Shown here in pieces: positions 19,207-27,459 of a stretch of DNA of 64,000 nucleotides. This DNA comes from Deltaproteobacteria bacterium (lineage in GTDB: Bacteria; Myxococcota_C; UBA6777). Position numbers and translations under genes: made by a program. Below the pieces are notes generated by a model. That model saw only the letters and a program-made list of their open reading frames with translations. It made no database searches and was not told where the DNA came from. The stretch covers positions 31,556-95,555 of the forward strand of contig PCBK01000092.1 of the NCBI GenBank assembly GCA_002731275.1, in the 5' to 3' direction. Each line of letters starts with the position of its first letter. Position 1 is the first letter of the stretch.

Positions 19207-20328
19207 ATGACTGACCAACCCTCCCCCTCCTCCTCTTCTCCTCCACTCTCTGAAACCATCCCAGGCGGAACCCGAAGATTTATCCTTCCAGGGATCTTTG
19301 TACTCGTCCTCTTTGGTGTCCTCTTCTACAGAATGCCCCGCAAACAAGCCACAACACACAGTGTCTGGCATGTCCAAGGGCGCATCTTTGGGACGACCTA
19401 TAACATCAAAGTCATCCACAAGACAAAGCTCCCAAAGGGTCTTCATATGCGCCTCAAGGCCGCACTTCAGCGAGTCGATGAGCAGATGTCGACGTACAAT
19501 AAAAAGTCTGAACTCTCCCGATTCAACGCCTTCAAACAGACGACGCCCTTCAAAGTCTCCGCGGCGCTCGTGCAGGTTGTCTCAAAAGCCCACGAGATCA
19601 CGAAGATGACAGGCGGTGCGTTTGATGTGACCATCGGTCCAGTGATCAACGCCTGGGGCTTCGGTCCCAAAAAGCGAATCAAACCACCCGCCCAAGATGT
19701 CCTCGACAAAGCCAAACAGCGCGTCGGTGCGGCGAAACTCACCTACGACAACAACACACACACCCTCCGCAAGACCCGCGCGGATTTGTACGTCGACCTC
19801 TCGGCGATCGCGAAGGGATACGGTGTCGATGTCGTAGGACGTGAGCTCGAACGAGCTGGGTTTCGGGATTATATGGTCGAGATTGGTGGTGAAGTTCGTG
19901 CTCGCGGAAAGAACCCACGCGGCATCGCGTGGCGCATTGGGATTGAAAAACCTGGACAAGGACAACAGCAAATCCATACAGTCGTCCCCCTCCACAACAT
20001 GTCGATGGCGACGTCTGGGAATTATCGCAATTACATCACCGTCCAAGGAAAGCGCATATCCCACATCATCGACGCTCGGACCGCCAACCCGATCACACAT
20101 GACCTAGCCTCTGTCAGTGTCTTCCACAAGGACTGCACGACGGCTGATGCCCTCGCGACAGCCCTCTTTGTCCTCGGCGCCAAAGAAGGTCTGGCGCTCG
20201 CCGAGACACACAAACTCGCGGTCGCCTTCCTCGTCCCCAAGGGCAAAGGCTTTGTCATGCGTGCCTCGAAAACCTTCCAAGCGCTCACCTCACCACAACA
20301 CAAAAAGCCTGCCACACGTAAACCTTGA
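19207..20328 (+). CDS. apbE: FAD:protein FMN transferase, membrane-anchored
   Basis: 373 residues. ApbE/Ftp transfers FMN from FAD to the threonine of SGAT motifs, so its targets are NqrB and NqrC encoded just upstream. Visible motifs: GGAFDVTIGPVINAWGFG near residue 138, DLSAIAKGYGVD near 198, GGEVRARG near 228, and the HIIDARTANP block near 284 before the Mg2+-binding region. A membrane helix at about 24-42 anchors it, rather than the lipobox found in many relatives; the first 20 residues are Ser/Pro-rich. It starts 9 bases after nqrF, using GGAGG at the end of that gene. Confidence 0.96.
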   Translation: MTDQPSPSSSSPPLSETIPGGTRRFILPGIFVLVLFGVLFYRMPRKQATTHSVWHVQGRIFGTTYNIKVIHKTKLPKGLHMRLKAALQRVDEQMSTYNKKSELSRFNAFKQTTPFKVSAALVQVVSKAHEITKMTGGAFDVTIGPVINAWGFGPKKRIKPPAQDVLDKAKQRVGAAKLTYDNNTHTLRKTRADLYVDLSAIAKGYGVDVVGRELERAGFRDYMVEIGGEVRARGKNPRGIAWRIGIEKPGQGQQQIHTVVPLHNMSMATSGNYRNYITVQGKRISHIIDARTANPITHDLASVSVFHKDCTTADALATALFVLGAKEGLALAETHKLAVAFLVPKGKGFVMRASKTFQALTSPQHKKPATRKP

Positions 20329-20352
20329 CGCGTTGCGTTTTTCCACTATCAT
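20325..20352 (+). promoter_or_regulatory. Probable sigma70 promoter of nqrM
   Basis: TTGACG (20325-20330) and TATCAT (20347-20352) are 16 bases apart, at the very end of apbE. A start near 20359 would give nqrM a 100-base leader of its own, so nqrM may be expressed separately from the rest of the cluster. Confidence 0.5.
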
Positions 20353-20459
20353 GCCCACGTTACACACGATGTCCGCTCGTATACACAGGACATCGTGATT
20401 CCCAACGTCTTGAACTCAAAACCTCGGTGCGATGAAAGTTCCAGGTGAAGGAGATAAAT

Positions 20460-20660
20460 ATGCTCCCCGTCTTTTTACTCTCCCTCGGATTGATCGCGAT
20501 CATCATGACGATCATGGCTGTCGGTGTGATCTTCTCAAACAAAGAACTCAAAGGTTCATGTGGCGGTCCCGGTAATTGTGAATGTGAACGCAAAGGGATC
20601 CCCAAAAAATGTGAACAAGTGGCCAACCAAATCCTCGAAAGCATCAACGAAACCCCCTGA
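20460..20660 (+). CDS. nqrM: Na+-NQR maturation factor NqrM
   Basis: 66 residues from the ATG at 20460, with AAGGAG 6 bases upstream (the in-frame GTG at 20445 lacks a site). One membrane helix (about 3-25) is followed by the family motif IKGSC-like LKGSCGGPGNCECERKG and a fourth Cys in KKCEQ. NqrM (formerly DUF539) delivers or inserts iron for the site between NqrD and NqrE, and is usually the last gene of the nqr-apbE cluster, as here. All four conserved cysteines are present. Confidence 0.93.
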   Translation: MLPVFLLSLGLIAIIMTIMAVGVIFSNKELKGSCGGPGNCECERKGIPKKCEQVANQILESINETP

Positions 20661-20693
20661 TCGACCCCCTCACATTCCTCATGTCATAGGCAC

Positions 20694-20729
20694 AAAAAAA
20701 AGGAGTCGGCGAGCGATGCCGACTCCTTT
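20694..20729 (-). terminator. Rho-independent terminator of sRNA copy A
   Basis: On the minus strand, GGAGTCGGC (20718-20726), loop, GCCGACTCC (20702-20710) and then eight U (20701-20694), with three flanking A-U pairs extending the stem to 12 pairs. On the + strand only a short T-run follows, so it serves the minus-strand RNA first, though it may also stop + transcription leaving nqrM. Confidence 0.9.
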
Positions 20730-20921
20730 GAATCAAAAAGAAGAGGAAGGAGGTCCACACTTGCAAGGTCAATCCACTCCCATAGATCGAATCCTTGCTT
20801 GTTGACTGAGAGATGACATGCCTGTCACCTGAAGGCTATTCTGTCCAGAACGAAGCGCTTCACTTGCAAGCAACATCCGTGTTGCCTGGAGACATCTTCC
20901 ATGATGCCTCGTCCCTGTCTG
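20694..20921 (-). ncRNA. Predicted CsrA/RsmA-sequestering sRNA, copy A
   Basis: Minus-strand RNA gene of about 228 nt. Evidence is from sequence alone. Read on the minus strand, a series of short hairpins presents GGA in or beside the loop: 20889-20910 (AUGGAA), 20870-20885 (CGGA), 20835-20856 (GGAC). A similar hairpin with GGCA (20814-20827) and a longer GCAAGG/CCTTGC stem (20763-20798) enclosing GGGAGUGGA come next. It ends in a perfect rho-independent terminator. In all about nine GGA triplets fall in the transcript. Compensatory changes against copy B at 27424-27652 support the fold. Multiple GGA hairpins plus a terminator are the hallmark of CsrB/RsmZ-type RNAs that titrate CsrA. The 5' end is inferred from a TAGGCT-like -10 box. 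No csrA gene is in the window. Confidence 0.75.
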
Positions 20922-20927
20922 TTATTC

Positions 20928-20993
20928 AGCCTACACATCTTCCTCCCCTCACACAGTGAAAGACCTCACAAGACACATGTGAAATATTTCACA
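20928..20993 (-). promoter_or_regulatory. Promoter region of sRNA A with CRP-like site
   Basis: The palindrome TGTGA-AATATT-TCACA (20978-20993) fits the TGTGA-N6-TCACA consensus of CRP-family regulators. A possible minus-strand -10 box, TAGGCT, is at 20928-20933, and its centre is 55 bases from the palindrome centre, the same as in copy B. That would put the site near -64 of the sRNA. The site also lies about 61 bases upstream of the predicted start for the divergent lipoprotein gene. Confidence 0.6.
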
Positions 20994-21011
20994 ACAATCC
21001 CAAAAAGAAAC

Positions 21012-21040
21012 TTGACATTCCACAATTGATCCTCTATCTC
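21012..21040 (+). promoter_or_regulatory. Probable promoter of the lipoprotein gene at 21245
   Basis: TTGACA (21012-21017), 17 bases, TATCTC (21035-21040). A start near 21047 would leave a 200-base leader in which I see no clear structure, and would place the CRP-like palindrome at about -61, a typical activator position. Confidence 0.45.
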
Positions 21041-21244
21041 ATCAACCAAGCCCGCCCAAAAAACAATGTTCCCCCGATACAAAGCGATGTTCATATCGTC
21101 ATATGTCATGATGGACTGTATTCGGTGGGGGAATCCATTATCTCAAAGTGCAAACAACGCACAAACTGGAAGACCTGGTCAACGACCTCTCCCCTCCGGA
21201 GAATGGGGTCTCCACGCTTCATCAAAACGAAAGGTTTGAGTCTG

Positions 21245-21937
21245 ATGAAAAAAGCACGTAAAGTGATGTTCTTCTCTTTGTTTTTTGTGGGCGCGACACT
21301 CTGGATGGCGTGTAACCCCATCACGCGGGAAAATTTCGGCGAACAGATGTGGAACACGTATTGTTCTTTTGTGCACGAAAAGTGCTGTAAGGAAAAAACC
21401 CTCGCAGACGCGACCAAGCAACTCTTCGGTGAGAGCATGGACGAATGCCTCAAGAAGTACGGTGAGACCATCGATTTTGGTGGGCTCTTCAAGATCAACT
21501 TCAAAGAAACGTACGACAAGATCGCAAACAGCGAAGATGTCGACTTCAAAACGGAGAACGCGGCCAAGTGCGTTGAAAGTTTCGCCAACCAGTCCTGTGA
21601 AAACACCTCCGCACCCACCAACATTGTCTCAGGTTGTGATGATGTAATCATCGGCAAAAAGGCCGCAGGCGAAGATTGTCCCGAAGGCTTTGAGTGTATG
21701 CCTGGCCTCAGCTGCGTCAACAAAAAGTGCACCAAGCTCGCCACCACAGGCGAAGCGTGCGGCGCTGAAACCCCCTGTGACAACGCGACTTACTGTGACT
21801 TGCAAGACAAAAAGTGCAAGACACGCAAAAAAGATGGCGAGGATTGCTCATTCGGTGAATGTGCTGATAACATGACCTGTAACAACGGCAAGTGTGGCAC
21901 TTCCACGACCACTACGACCAACTCACTCTGCCAATAA
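21245..21937 (+). CDS. Cysteine-rich lipoprotein
   Basis: 230 residues from the ATG at 21245; the open frame reaches back to 21026 but the signal peptide begins here. A basic start (KKARK), a hydrophobic core and a lipobox ending WMAC give lipidation at about Cys22. The middle (about residues 30-125) is mostly helical and mixed in charge. The last 100 residues have regularly spaced cysteines in patterns such as CPEGFECMPGLSC and CDNATYC, as in small disulfide-rich modules. No named family is recognised. It is divergent from sRNA copy A and shares with it the region containing the CRP-like site. Confidence 0.8.
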   Translation: MKKARKVMFFSLFFVGATLWMACNPITRENFGEQMWNTYCSFVHEKCCKEKTLADATKQLFGESMDECLKKYGETIDFGGLFKINFKETYDKIANSEDVDFKTENAAKCVESFANQSCENTSAPTNIVSGCDDVIIGKKAAGEDCPEGFECMPGLSCVNKKCTKLATTGEACGAETPCDNATYCDLQDKKCKTRKKDGEDCSFGECADNMTCNNGKCGTSTTTTTNSLCQ

Positions 21938-21982
21938 CCCCCTCTCCTCCGAAAACCCATCTTCTTTTTTCTTGCAGTAGCC

Positions 21983-24217
21983 TTATGTGGGGAAAGCCTC
22001 CAAAAACAACTTGTAGAGCGCACGTTCGAGTTCATGACTACCTGCGTAAAAAGCTGTATTTTCCGTCTTTAAGCGCCCGTCGTACCAATTTGTCCACGCA
22101 AACAAGTGCTCGCCCTTGACGGCTGCGACAGTCAACACCTCGCGAGGGATGAAGGACTTCATGATCTCCCCCTCCTTCGGTAATTGCCCGAGCATAGTGA
22201 CGATCTGCGCGACCGTCTCAGGCGCCGAGAGCTCAGCGCGAACAGTGCGCCCTCCCTCTTCATGTGACACCAACACCACGAAGATACGCTCTGCGCCAGA
22301 GAAGTCCATCGAGTCACTCCCCCCTTGTATCCGCTCTGTAAAGTTGGCGAGTGAGACCGCACCGCTCTTATTCCCTGTCGCCGATGTCTTGGCTCCTTTG
22401 GCCCGCAATGTCTGCATCAATTGCTCGATCACTTCAGGGCTCATATTGTTTCCATCACACCGAAGGGTCTGTAAGGCAGGAAAAGCCGATGTCTCCATCA
22501 GCATCTTCGCCCCCTCATCACCCATCCCACAGCTCGAAATATCAAGCAGCTCCAAACGCTCAAAAGAGCTTGCCTGTCCGAGGACCTTCGCGCCTTCGTC
22601 ACCGAGCCGATTACCCGAAAGACTAAGCACACGCAAAGCAGGAAGAGCTTGTGTCAAATACACAACCCCTTTGGCGGAGATCTTGTTATCCCGCAGTTTC
22701 AACGTCTCGATCTGGCTGGCCGCAGGTGTCTCGACAAACTGAGCGAGCATGTCATCTGCGATATTGTTATCAGACAGATCGATAGTACGTAGACACGGAA
22801 GCGCGCTGCTCATCAACGCAAGGAGCCCTTTGAGACCCACACGATTTCTCGACAGATCGAGGCTCGTGACATGTGAAAAGTACGCGGCATCTACGAGCTG
22901 CTCGACAAAGTCCGAGGTCGCATCATTTAATGAAAGGCTGATGACCTCAGTCTCTTTTTCTTCGGACTTATCAGCTGAACGCAATGACATCTCAAATGTC
23001 TGTAGCTGCTGTGTTGGATAGCGATTGCCTCCCCCCGCAGCCTCCGCACCAATCTGGTTGTCCGAAAGATCAATCGCCTCCACTCTCTCCACAATTGATG
23101 ACGTAGCGAAGCGTATCGCGCCCTGATCATCGATATCGTTATTGGATAGATCGATCGTTTGCTTTCGGGGCTGCGCAGACGGAGGTATTGTCTTCAGAAA
23201 CGAACTTTGGATGGGGTTCCCTCCAAGGCTGAGGCTTGAAAGTTTGGACAGGTGAGGAGATGAGATGAGCGCCCTCGCGCCTTCATCTCCGACCCGGTTT
23301 CCGTAGAGATCCAAAGACCGAAGCGCTGTCATATGTTTGGTAGACGCGAGCGCCTTCGCCCCCTCGTTGCCGACCTGATTACCGGAGAGCAGCAACGAGC
23401 TCAATCGATTCTCGCTTTTCGAGAGCGCGATGACGCCAGCATCACCGACGGCGTTAAAAGGGACGTTGAGCAAATCGAGTTGGAGAGGCGCGCTCTCAGC
23501 GATCGCAACAAACGCCCCATCACCGAGCATACAACTCGCGAGTGTCAGAGATGTGAGCCGCTTCATCAGAGGCGATTGTGCGATGGCCTCGACGCCCTCA
23601 TCCCCCACATAACTAAACGAAGCATCAAGTGTACAGAGCTGCGAGAGTGATGAGGACATCGCGATCGCCATCGCCCCGATACTGTCAAAGCCTGCATCAT
23701 TCAAGGTGAGTGATTGGAGATTGGAGAGTTGAGAGGACGCAGCGAGCGCCTTCGCCCCTTTGTGACTCATCCCAACTTCGGTGAATTCGAGCGCCTCGAC
23801 GTTGGAGATATACGGCGAGTTGACGAGCGCCTCGATGCCTTTGTCCCCAATCCTGTTGTTCATAATTGAGAGGACACGGACCTGCGCGAGCTGCGGTGTT
23901 CTCGCCAATGCCTTGGCACCTTTGACATCGATCCCCTCGATGGGCAAACGCAAATGAAAAGATGCAAATGGTGCGATCGTCGTCCATAGCTCAAAATCTT
24001 CGATGGACTCGACCATCTTGATCGGAGCCTTCCACAACGCACCATGCTCCGTGAGATAAGGAAGCCAGATCTCTTCGTATGTATGCTTCTCTTCTTCATA
24101 GGCTCTCTTCAAGAGCTGACAAAGTGATGTCCTCCAACGGTAAGAGGTCCCCTCTTCGTAGGCTTTCTCGGCCCCTTGTATGATACCACGAAGTTCTGCA
24201 AACAATTCATTTTGCAT
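21983..24217 (-). CDS. Leucine-rich-repeat protein (ribonuclease-inhibitor type)
   Basis: 744 residues. AGGAAG is 7 bases before the ATG. Residues 1-95 form an N-terminal module with WLPYL near 48, WKAP near 61 and APFASF near 80. The same module opens the protein at 61510, so the two are paralogues. From about 100 to 620, roughly 28-residue repeats carry the LRR_RI pattern L..L.L..N.IG.EGA.ALA. The last 120 residues are a separate non-repeat domain with GGRTVRAELSAPETVAQIV. No signal peptide is seen, so it is probably cytoplasmic. Such repeats bind proteins; the partner is unknown. LRR spacing is even and the frame is intact. Confidence 0.88.
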   Translation of the reverse strand: MQNELFAELRGIIQGAEKAYEEGTSYRWRTSLCQLLKRAYEEEKHTYEEIWLPYLTEHGALWKAPIKMVESIEDFELWTTIAPFASFHLRLPIEGIDVKGAKALARTPQLAQVRVLSIMNNRIGDKGIEALVNSPYISNVEALEFTEVGMSHKGAKALAASSQLSNLQSLTLNDAGFDSIGAMAIAMSSSLSQLCTLDASFSYVGDEGVEAIAQSPLMKRLTSLTLASCMLGDGAFVAIAESAPLQLDLLNVPFNAVGDAGVIALSKSENRLSSLLLSGNQVGNEGAKALASTKHMTALRSLDLYGNRVGDEGARALISSPHLSKLSSLSLGGNPIQSSFLKTIPPSAQPRKQTIDLSNNDIDDQGAIRFATSSIVERVEAIDLSDNQIGAEAAGGGNRYPTQQLQTFEMSLRSADKSEEKETEVISLSLNDATSDFVEQLVDAAYFSHVTSLDLSRNRVGLKGLLALMSSALPCLRTIDLSDNNIADDMLAQFVETPAASQIETLKLRDNKISAKGVVYLTQALPALRVLSLSGNRLGDEGAKVLGQASSFERLELLDISSCGMGDEGAKMLMETSAFPALQTLRCDGNNMSPEVIEQLMQTLRAKGAKTSATGNKSGAVSLANFTERIQGGSDSMDFSGAERIFVVLVSHEEGGRTVRAELSAPETVAQIVTMLGQLPKEGEIMKSFIPREVLTVAAVKGEHLFAWTNWYDGRLKTENTAFYAGSHELERALYKLFLEAFPT

Positions 24218-24328
24218 GTATTTCTTCCTTTTCGACGTTATCTCTGTCTAGCTCGAAGGCCCATCATACCACAACCCCAAACAAATCGCGCCGAAAAGAT
24301 ATTCTATTTGTCCTTCTCAACCAAACTA

Positions 24329-24503
24329 AGGCCGTCGGATGGAAAAAAGCGAAGACAAGAGGGCAGTGGATGGAGCCTCAGGCAAGGCATGAGGAGAAGG
24401 CATAGCATCGCTACGCCGACGACGAATCACAACGCCTGTGGCTTCAGCAACAACCTTCTGTCTTCGTCTCATTTTCCGTATTCTTTTTTCTATCCGACGG
24501 CCT
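24329..24503. repeat. 175-base foldback (long inverted repeat) element
   Basis: The outer arms of 21 bases (24329-24349 and 24483-24503) match with one mismatch: AGGCCGTCGGAT, then G or A, then GAAAAAAG. Inside, GCCTCAGGC (24375-24383) pairs with GCCTGTGGC (24434-24442), and the centre GGCATAGC (24399-24406) with GCTACGCC (24410-24417) around ATC. The whole can fold as one long imperfect hairpin. The inner part resembles palindromic intergenic repeats common in Proteobacteria. One arm abuts the stop codon of the minus-strand gene at 24502, so it may act as a terminator or 3' RNA stabiliser. Confidence 0.7.
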
Positions 24504-25092
24504 AACGAAGATAGAAGAAGAAAGACGCCCCCGCAAAGAAACCATGACCGCTCATCAAATACGCCGGATTGCGGATATAATCCAGCGCCGCCACAGCCGT
24601 CCTCGCTGCATATCCACCGTGAATCCGAATCCCTATCGCCGGTAACTTGCGCTCCTTCTTATCGAACATCACACGGCTGAACTCCTCAAACGCGAGCGGG
24701 ATATCAAAAAAGGCCCCCGCATACGCCCGAAAGGAAAAGCTGTTCAAGGAGAGACCACCAATACTCCCGCCTCCAATCAAACCAAAATATTTCCCTGTCG
24801 GCATCCACACCACACCCAGCCCCACTTCTCCCTCAATATAGAGAACGGAGAGTCCCCAGGTCGCCATAATATCGACAGAGACACGAAATGTATCTGTCCC
24901 AATCTCCCACCGCGCGACAGGTATCGAGAGCGATGTAAACGCCCCATCTGCGACCTCAGGGTTATCGTGTTCCAACCACACGTTGGTCGTAAAACCAAAC
25001 GATTGATACCCAAAAAATGAACCCGCGTCCGCTACTTTGGGCGCACAAAACAACGGAATCAACAAAAGAGTCAGCAAGAAAAATCGCTTCAT
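24502..25092 (-). CDS. Exported protein of unknown function, possibly beta-rich
   Basis: 196 residues with a clear signal peptide (MKRFFLLTLLLIPLF..., cleavage near the alanines at 20-23). The mature part is rich in Gly, Phe, Tyr and alternating hydrophobic residues. Its end AGASFFFYLR carries aromatic residues in the last positions, as in small outer-membrane barrels, but the evidence is weak. GGAG lies 9 bases before the ATG. It stands alone, divergent from the CRTAC1-like gene. The stop codon forms the edge of the foldback element at 24329-24503. Confidence 0.7.
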   Translation of the reverse strand: MKRFFLLTLLLIPLFCAPKVADAGSFFGYQSFGFTTNVWLEHDNPEVADGAFTSLSIPVARWEIGTDTFRVSVDIMATWGLSVLYIEGEVGLGVVWMPTGKYFGLIGGGSIGGLSLNSFSFRAYAGAFFDIPLAFEEFSRVMFDKKERKLPAIGIRIHGGYAARTAVAALDYIRNPAYLMSGHGFFAGASFFFYLR

Positions 25093-25301
25093 AAGTCATT
25101 CTCCAAATGTTCAAAGCCAGTCAAAGTGTATGGTCATCCGACCAATCATAAAGTCGAAAAGCCTCCAAAAAATGCACAGGCTTTCTTCATTTTTCACTCG
25201 CTTGACAGATCGCAAAAGATATCCAACACTCACACAAAACCATCAGGCTCATCCCAAAGCCCTTGGATGGAAAAAAGCCTCAAGAGTAGGGAGAATTACC
25301 T

Positions 25302-27386
25302 ATGACCCGGTTCATTCAAATCATCATCTTTACATCCTTTCTCGCGGCGATGTCCTTTGTCGCCTGCACACAAACAGGTCCACAGACGGAATCTTCACAA
25401 GAACAGCACACGGAGCACGTCACCGAAAAACATACAGACGCCGCAACAAAAGACATAAAGGTCGAGCGCCCACCAGAACCACAACCTGAACCCACACCAG
25501 AAAAGACCACGCGCTGCCTCACTCCCAAAGCGCTCGGTGCGGGGCCATACTTCAAGGATATCACCAAAGAGGTCGGACTCGGCGAAGACGGCATCAAAGC
25601 CTATGGCACCAAGATCACCTCCGCTGACCTCGACCAAGATGGCTACCCCGACCTGATCATTCACGGAAATGAAGCCAAGCGCGATGATTGGACCGCCTCC
25701 CCTCCTGTCCGTTACCGCTGGGTCCTCTACAATCGACCACACCCAAGTATCAAAGACAAACGTATCTTCGTCGATCAAACCAAAGAGAGCGGCTATGCAC
25801 AAACACGCGATCCCAAAGTCCTCGGTCGCGCCAGCCACTTCGCGCTCTATGCAGATGTCAACAACGATGGACACCTCGATATCTTTAGCGCCGCAAAGAG
25901 CGACGCCAACAAACCCAACGAAGACCACACAGACCGCTCTCGCGTCCTCTTACAAGATGAAAAAGGAACGTTCTCCTTTGCGACAGGCGCAACAGACATC
26001 ACCCCCTCTGCGAGTCAACTCTGGTCGACAACCTCAGCGACGTTCTTAGATTATGATAGAGATGGCATCATCGATATATTTGTCGGCTTCTGGTATAAAA
26101 ATTACGGCCGCTCCTATGAAGCTCTTCAAGATCGACTTTATAAAGGACGTGGAGATGGAACCTTCGAGGATGTCACAGCCAAAACAGGTCTAACAACGCT
26201 CCCCTTTCAGCAAGGTTATAAAAATGGAACCAACCACAAACCGACCTATGGTGTCACCTCCTGTGATGTGAACGACGACGGTTATACAGACCTTCTCGTC
26301 TCTGCGTATGGTCGACAATATAACATGCTCTACCTCAACAATGGACGTGGTTCATTTACGGAGTTAGGCCGCCCAAGTGGCTTCGCAGGTGACGAACAAC
26401 GTGACCCCAAAGATAACGAATTTTATCGCTGTTTTTGCGCAGCTTATCCCATTCAATGTCCCGCAGGTGTCCCCAAACCCCGCATTCAATGTTCCAACCC
26501 TCCCCCCTGGAACAATACTCTTGATAGTCATCCATTCAGGCTCAATGGGAACACCTTTACGACGGTCTGTGGAGACATCAATCGTGACGGTAAAAACGAC
26601 CTGTACAATACGGAGATTCGGCACTGGCACATCGGGACCTCTTCTGACCCCACTCAATTGCTGCTCAATATCACGAGCGGAAGCACGATCAAATTCAAAC
26701 GCATGGCTCCTCAAACGGTTGGGATGTCCCGTCCCAAGACAGGCTCGTGGAACCAGGGTGATTTGATGGCGGCATTTTTGGACTTCGACAACGACGGCCG
26801 CGAAGATATCTATCTTTGTAATTCCGATTATCCCTTTACATATGGTCACCTCTTTCACCAACAGACACCCAAAGCCGATGGGACGCCGACATTCACGGAC
26901 ATCGCCAAAAAAGCCGGCGTAGACCACGCCCGCGCAGTTGGTGTCACGGCGATTGACATCGACAATGACGGAGACCTCGACCTTGTCATTGGTTCGAGTC
27001 GCGCACGCTGCAAAGCCGCAGAGGGTTGTCCCTGGAAGGTCAACGAAGTCCGTGTCTACGAAAATCTCGTGGGACAGGATACAAACTGGCTCAAAATATC
27101 ACTACGAGGGAAAGGCAAAGGTGGGACCAACAAGATGGGGATTGGTTCGACGATATGGGTGACTGCAGGAGGCGTTACACAGATGAAGGAGATCTCTGGC
27201 GGCTATGGCGTCTCAGGACAACAACACGGTCTCGTCGCCCATTTTGGACTTGGGAAACATTGCACGATCGAGAAGATCATGGTGAGATGGGCAAATAGTA
27301 GCCGTGGGCGCCAAGTCTTCGAGAACGTCCAGGCCAATCAACACATCCAAATTAACGAAGGCGTTGATACATTGACCACGAGGTAG
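25302..27386 (+). CDS. CRTAC1-like lipoprotein with FG-GAP/VCBS repeats and ASPIC/UnbV domain
   Basis: 694 residues. The signal peptide ends in a lipobox SFVAC, followed by a Thr/Glu/Pro-rich linker (about residues 25-75), so it is a surface lipoprotein. Seven calcium-loop motifs of the DxDxDGxxD kind are visible, among them DLDQDGYPD, DVNNDGHLD, DYDRDGIID, DVNDDGYTD, DINRDGKND, DFDNDGREDI and DIDNDGDLD. These mark the blades of a beta-propeller. The last 95 residues, with GIGSTIWVTAGG and GQQHGLVAHFGLG, are the ASPIC/UnbV domain. Proteins of this layout are extracellular binding proteins, often Ca2+-dependent; the ligand is unknown. GGGAG precedes the ATG. Confidence 0.93.
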   Translation: MTRFIQIIIFTSFLAAMSFVACTQTGPQTESSQEQHTEHVTEKHTDAATKDIKVERPPEPQPEPTPEKTTRCLTPKALGAGPYFKDITKEVGLGEDGIKAYGTKITSADLDQDGYPDLIIHGNEAKRDDWTASPPVRYRWVLYNRPHPSIKDKRIFVDQTKESGYAQTRDPKVLGRASHFALYADVNNDGHLDIFSAAKSDANKPNEDHTDRSRVLLQDEKGTFSFATGATDITPSASQLWSTTSATFLDYDRDGIIDIFVGFWYKNYGRSYEALQDRLYKGRGDGTFEDVTAKTGLTTLPFQQGYKNGTNHKPTYGVTSCDVNDDGYTDLLVSAYGRQYNMLYLNNGRGSFTELGRPSGFAGDEQRDPKDNEFYRCFCAAYPIQCPAGVPKPRIQCSNPPPWNNTLDSHPFRLNGNTFTTVCGDINRDGKNDLYNTEIRHWHIGTSSDPTQLLLNITSGSTIKFKRMAPQTVGMSRPKTGSWNQGDLMAAFLDFDNDGREDIYLCNSDYPFTYGHLFHQQTPKADGTPTFTDIAKKAGVDHARAVGVTAIDIDNDGDLDLVIGSSRARCKAAEGCPWKVNEVRVYENLVGQDTNWLKISLRGKGKGGTNKMGIGSTIWVTAGGVTQMKEISGGYGVSGQQHGLVAHFGLGKHCTIEKIMVRWANSSRGRQVFENVQANQHIQINEGVDTLTTR

Positions 27387-27407
27387 AGGTGTTGGGGCCT
27401 CGCCTTT
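27373..27407 (+). terminator. Possible weak terminator after the CRTAC1-like gene
   Basis: ACGAGG overlapping the end of the gene can pair with CCTCGC downstream, followed by five T. The stem is short, so confidence is low; the strong hairpin immediately after belongs to the minus-strand sRNA B. Confidence 0.3.
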
Positions 27408-27423
27408 TTCGTGTCGCAGGCAC

Positions 27424-27459
27424 AAAAAAAAGGAGTCGGCGAGCGATGCCGACTCCTTT
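27424..27459 (-). terminator. Rho-independent terminator of sRNA copy B
   Basis: Identical to the copy A terminator: a 9-pair GC-rich stem (27448-27456 with 27432-27440), extended by three A-U pairs, with eight U on the minus strand at 27431-27424. Confidence 0.9.

Noticed and set aside
20560..20805. Open frame crossing the identical 81-base block
   Set aside because: It overlaps the sRNA terminator and has no ribosome site; the copy at 27421 does not keep the frame.
20694..20921. 6S RNA or riboswitch for the 20.7-kb RNA
   Set aside because: The structure is a row of short separate hairpins, not one long rod with a central bubble, and it ends in a terminator without a downstream gene on that strand.
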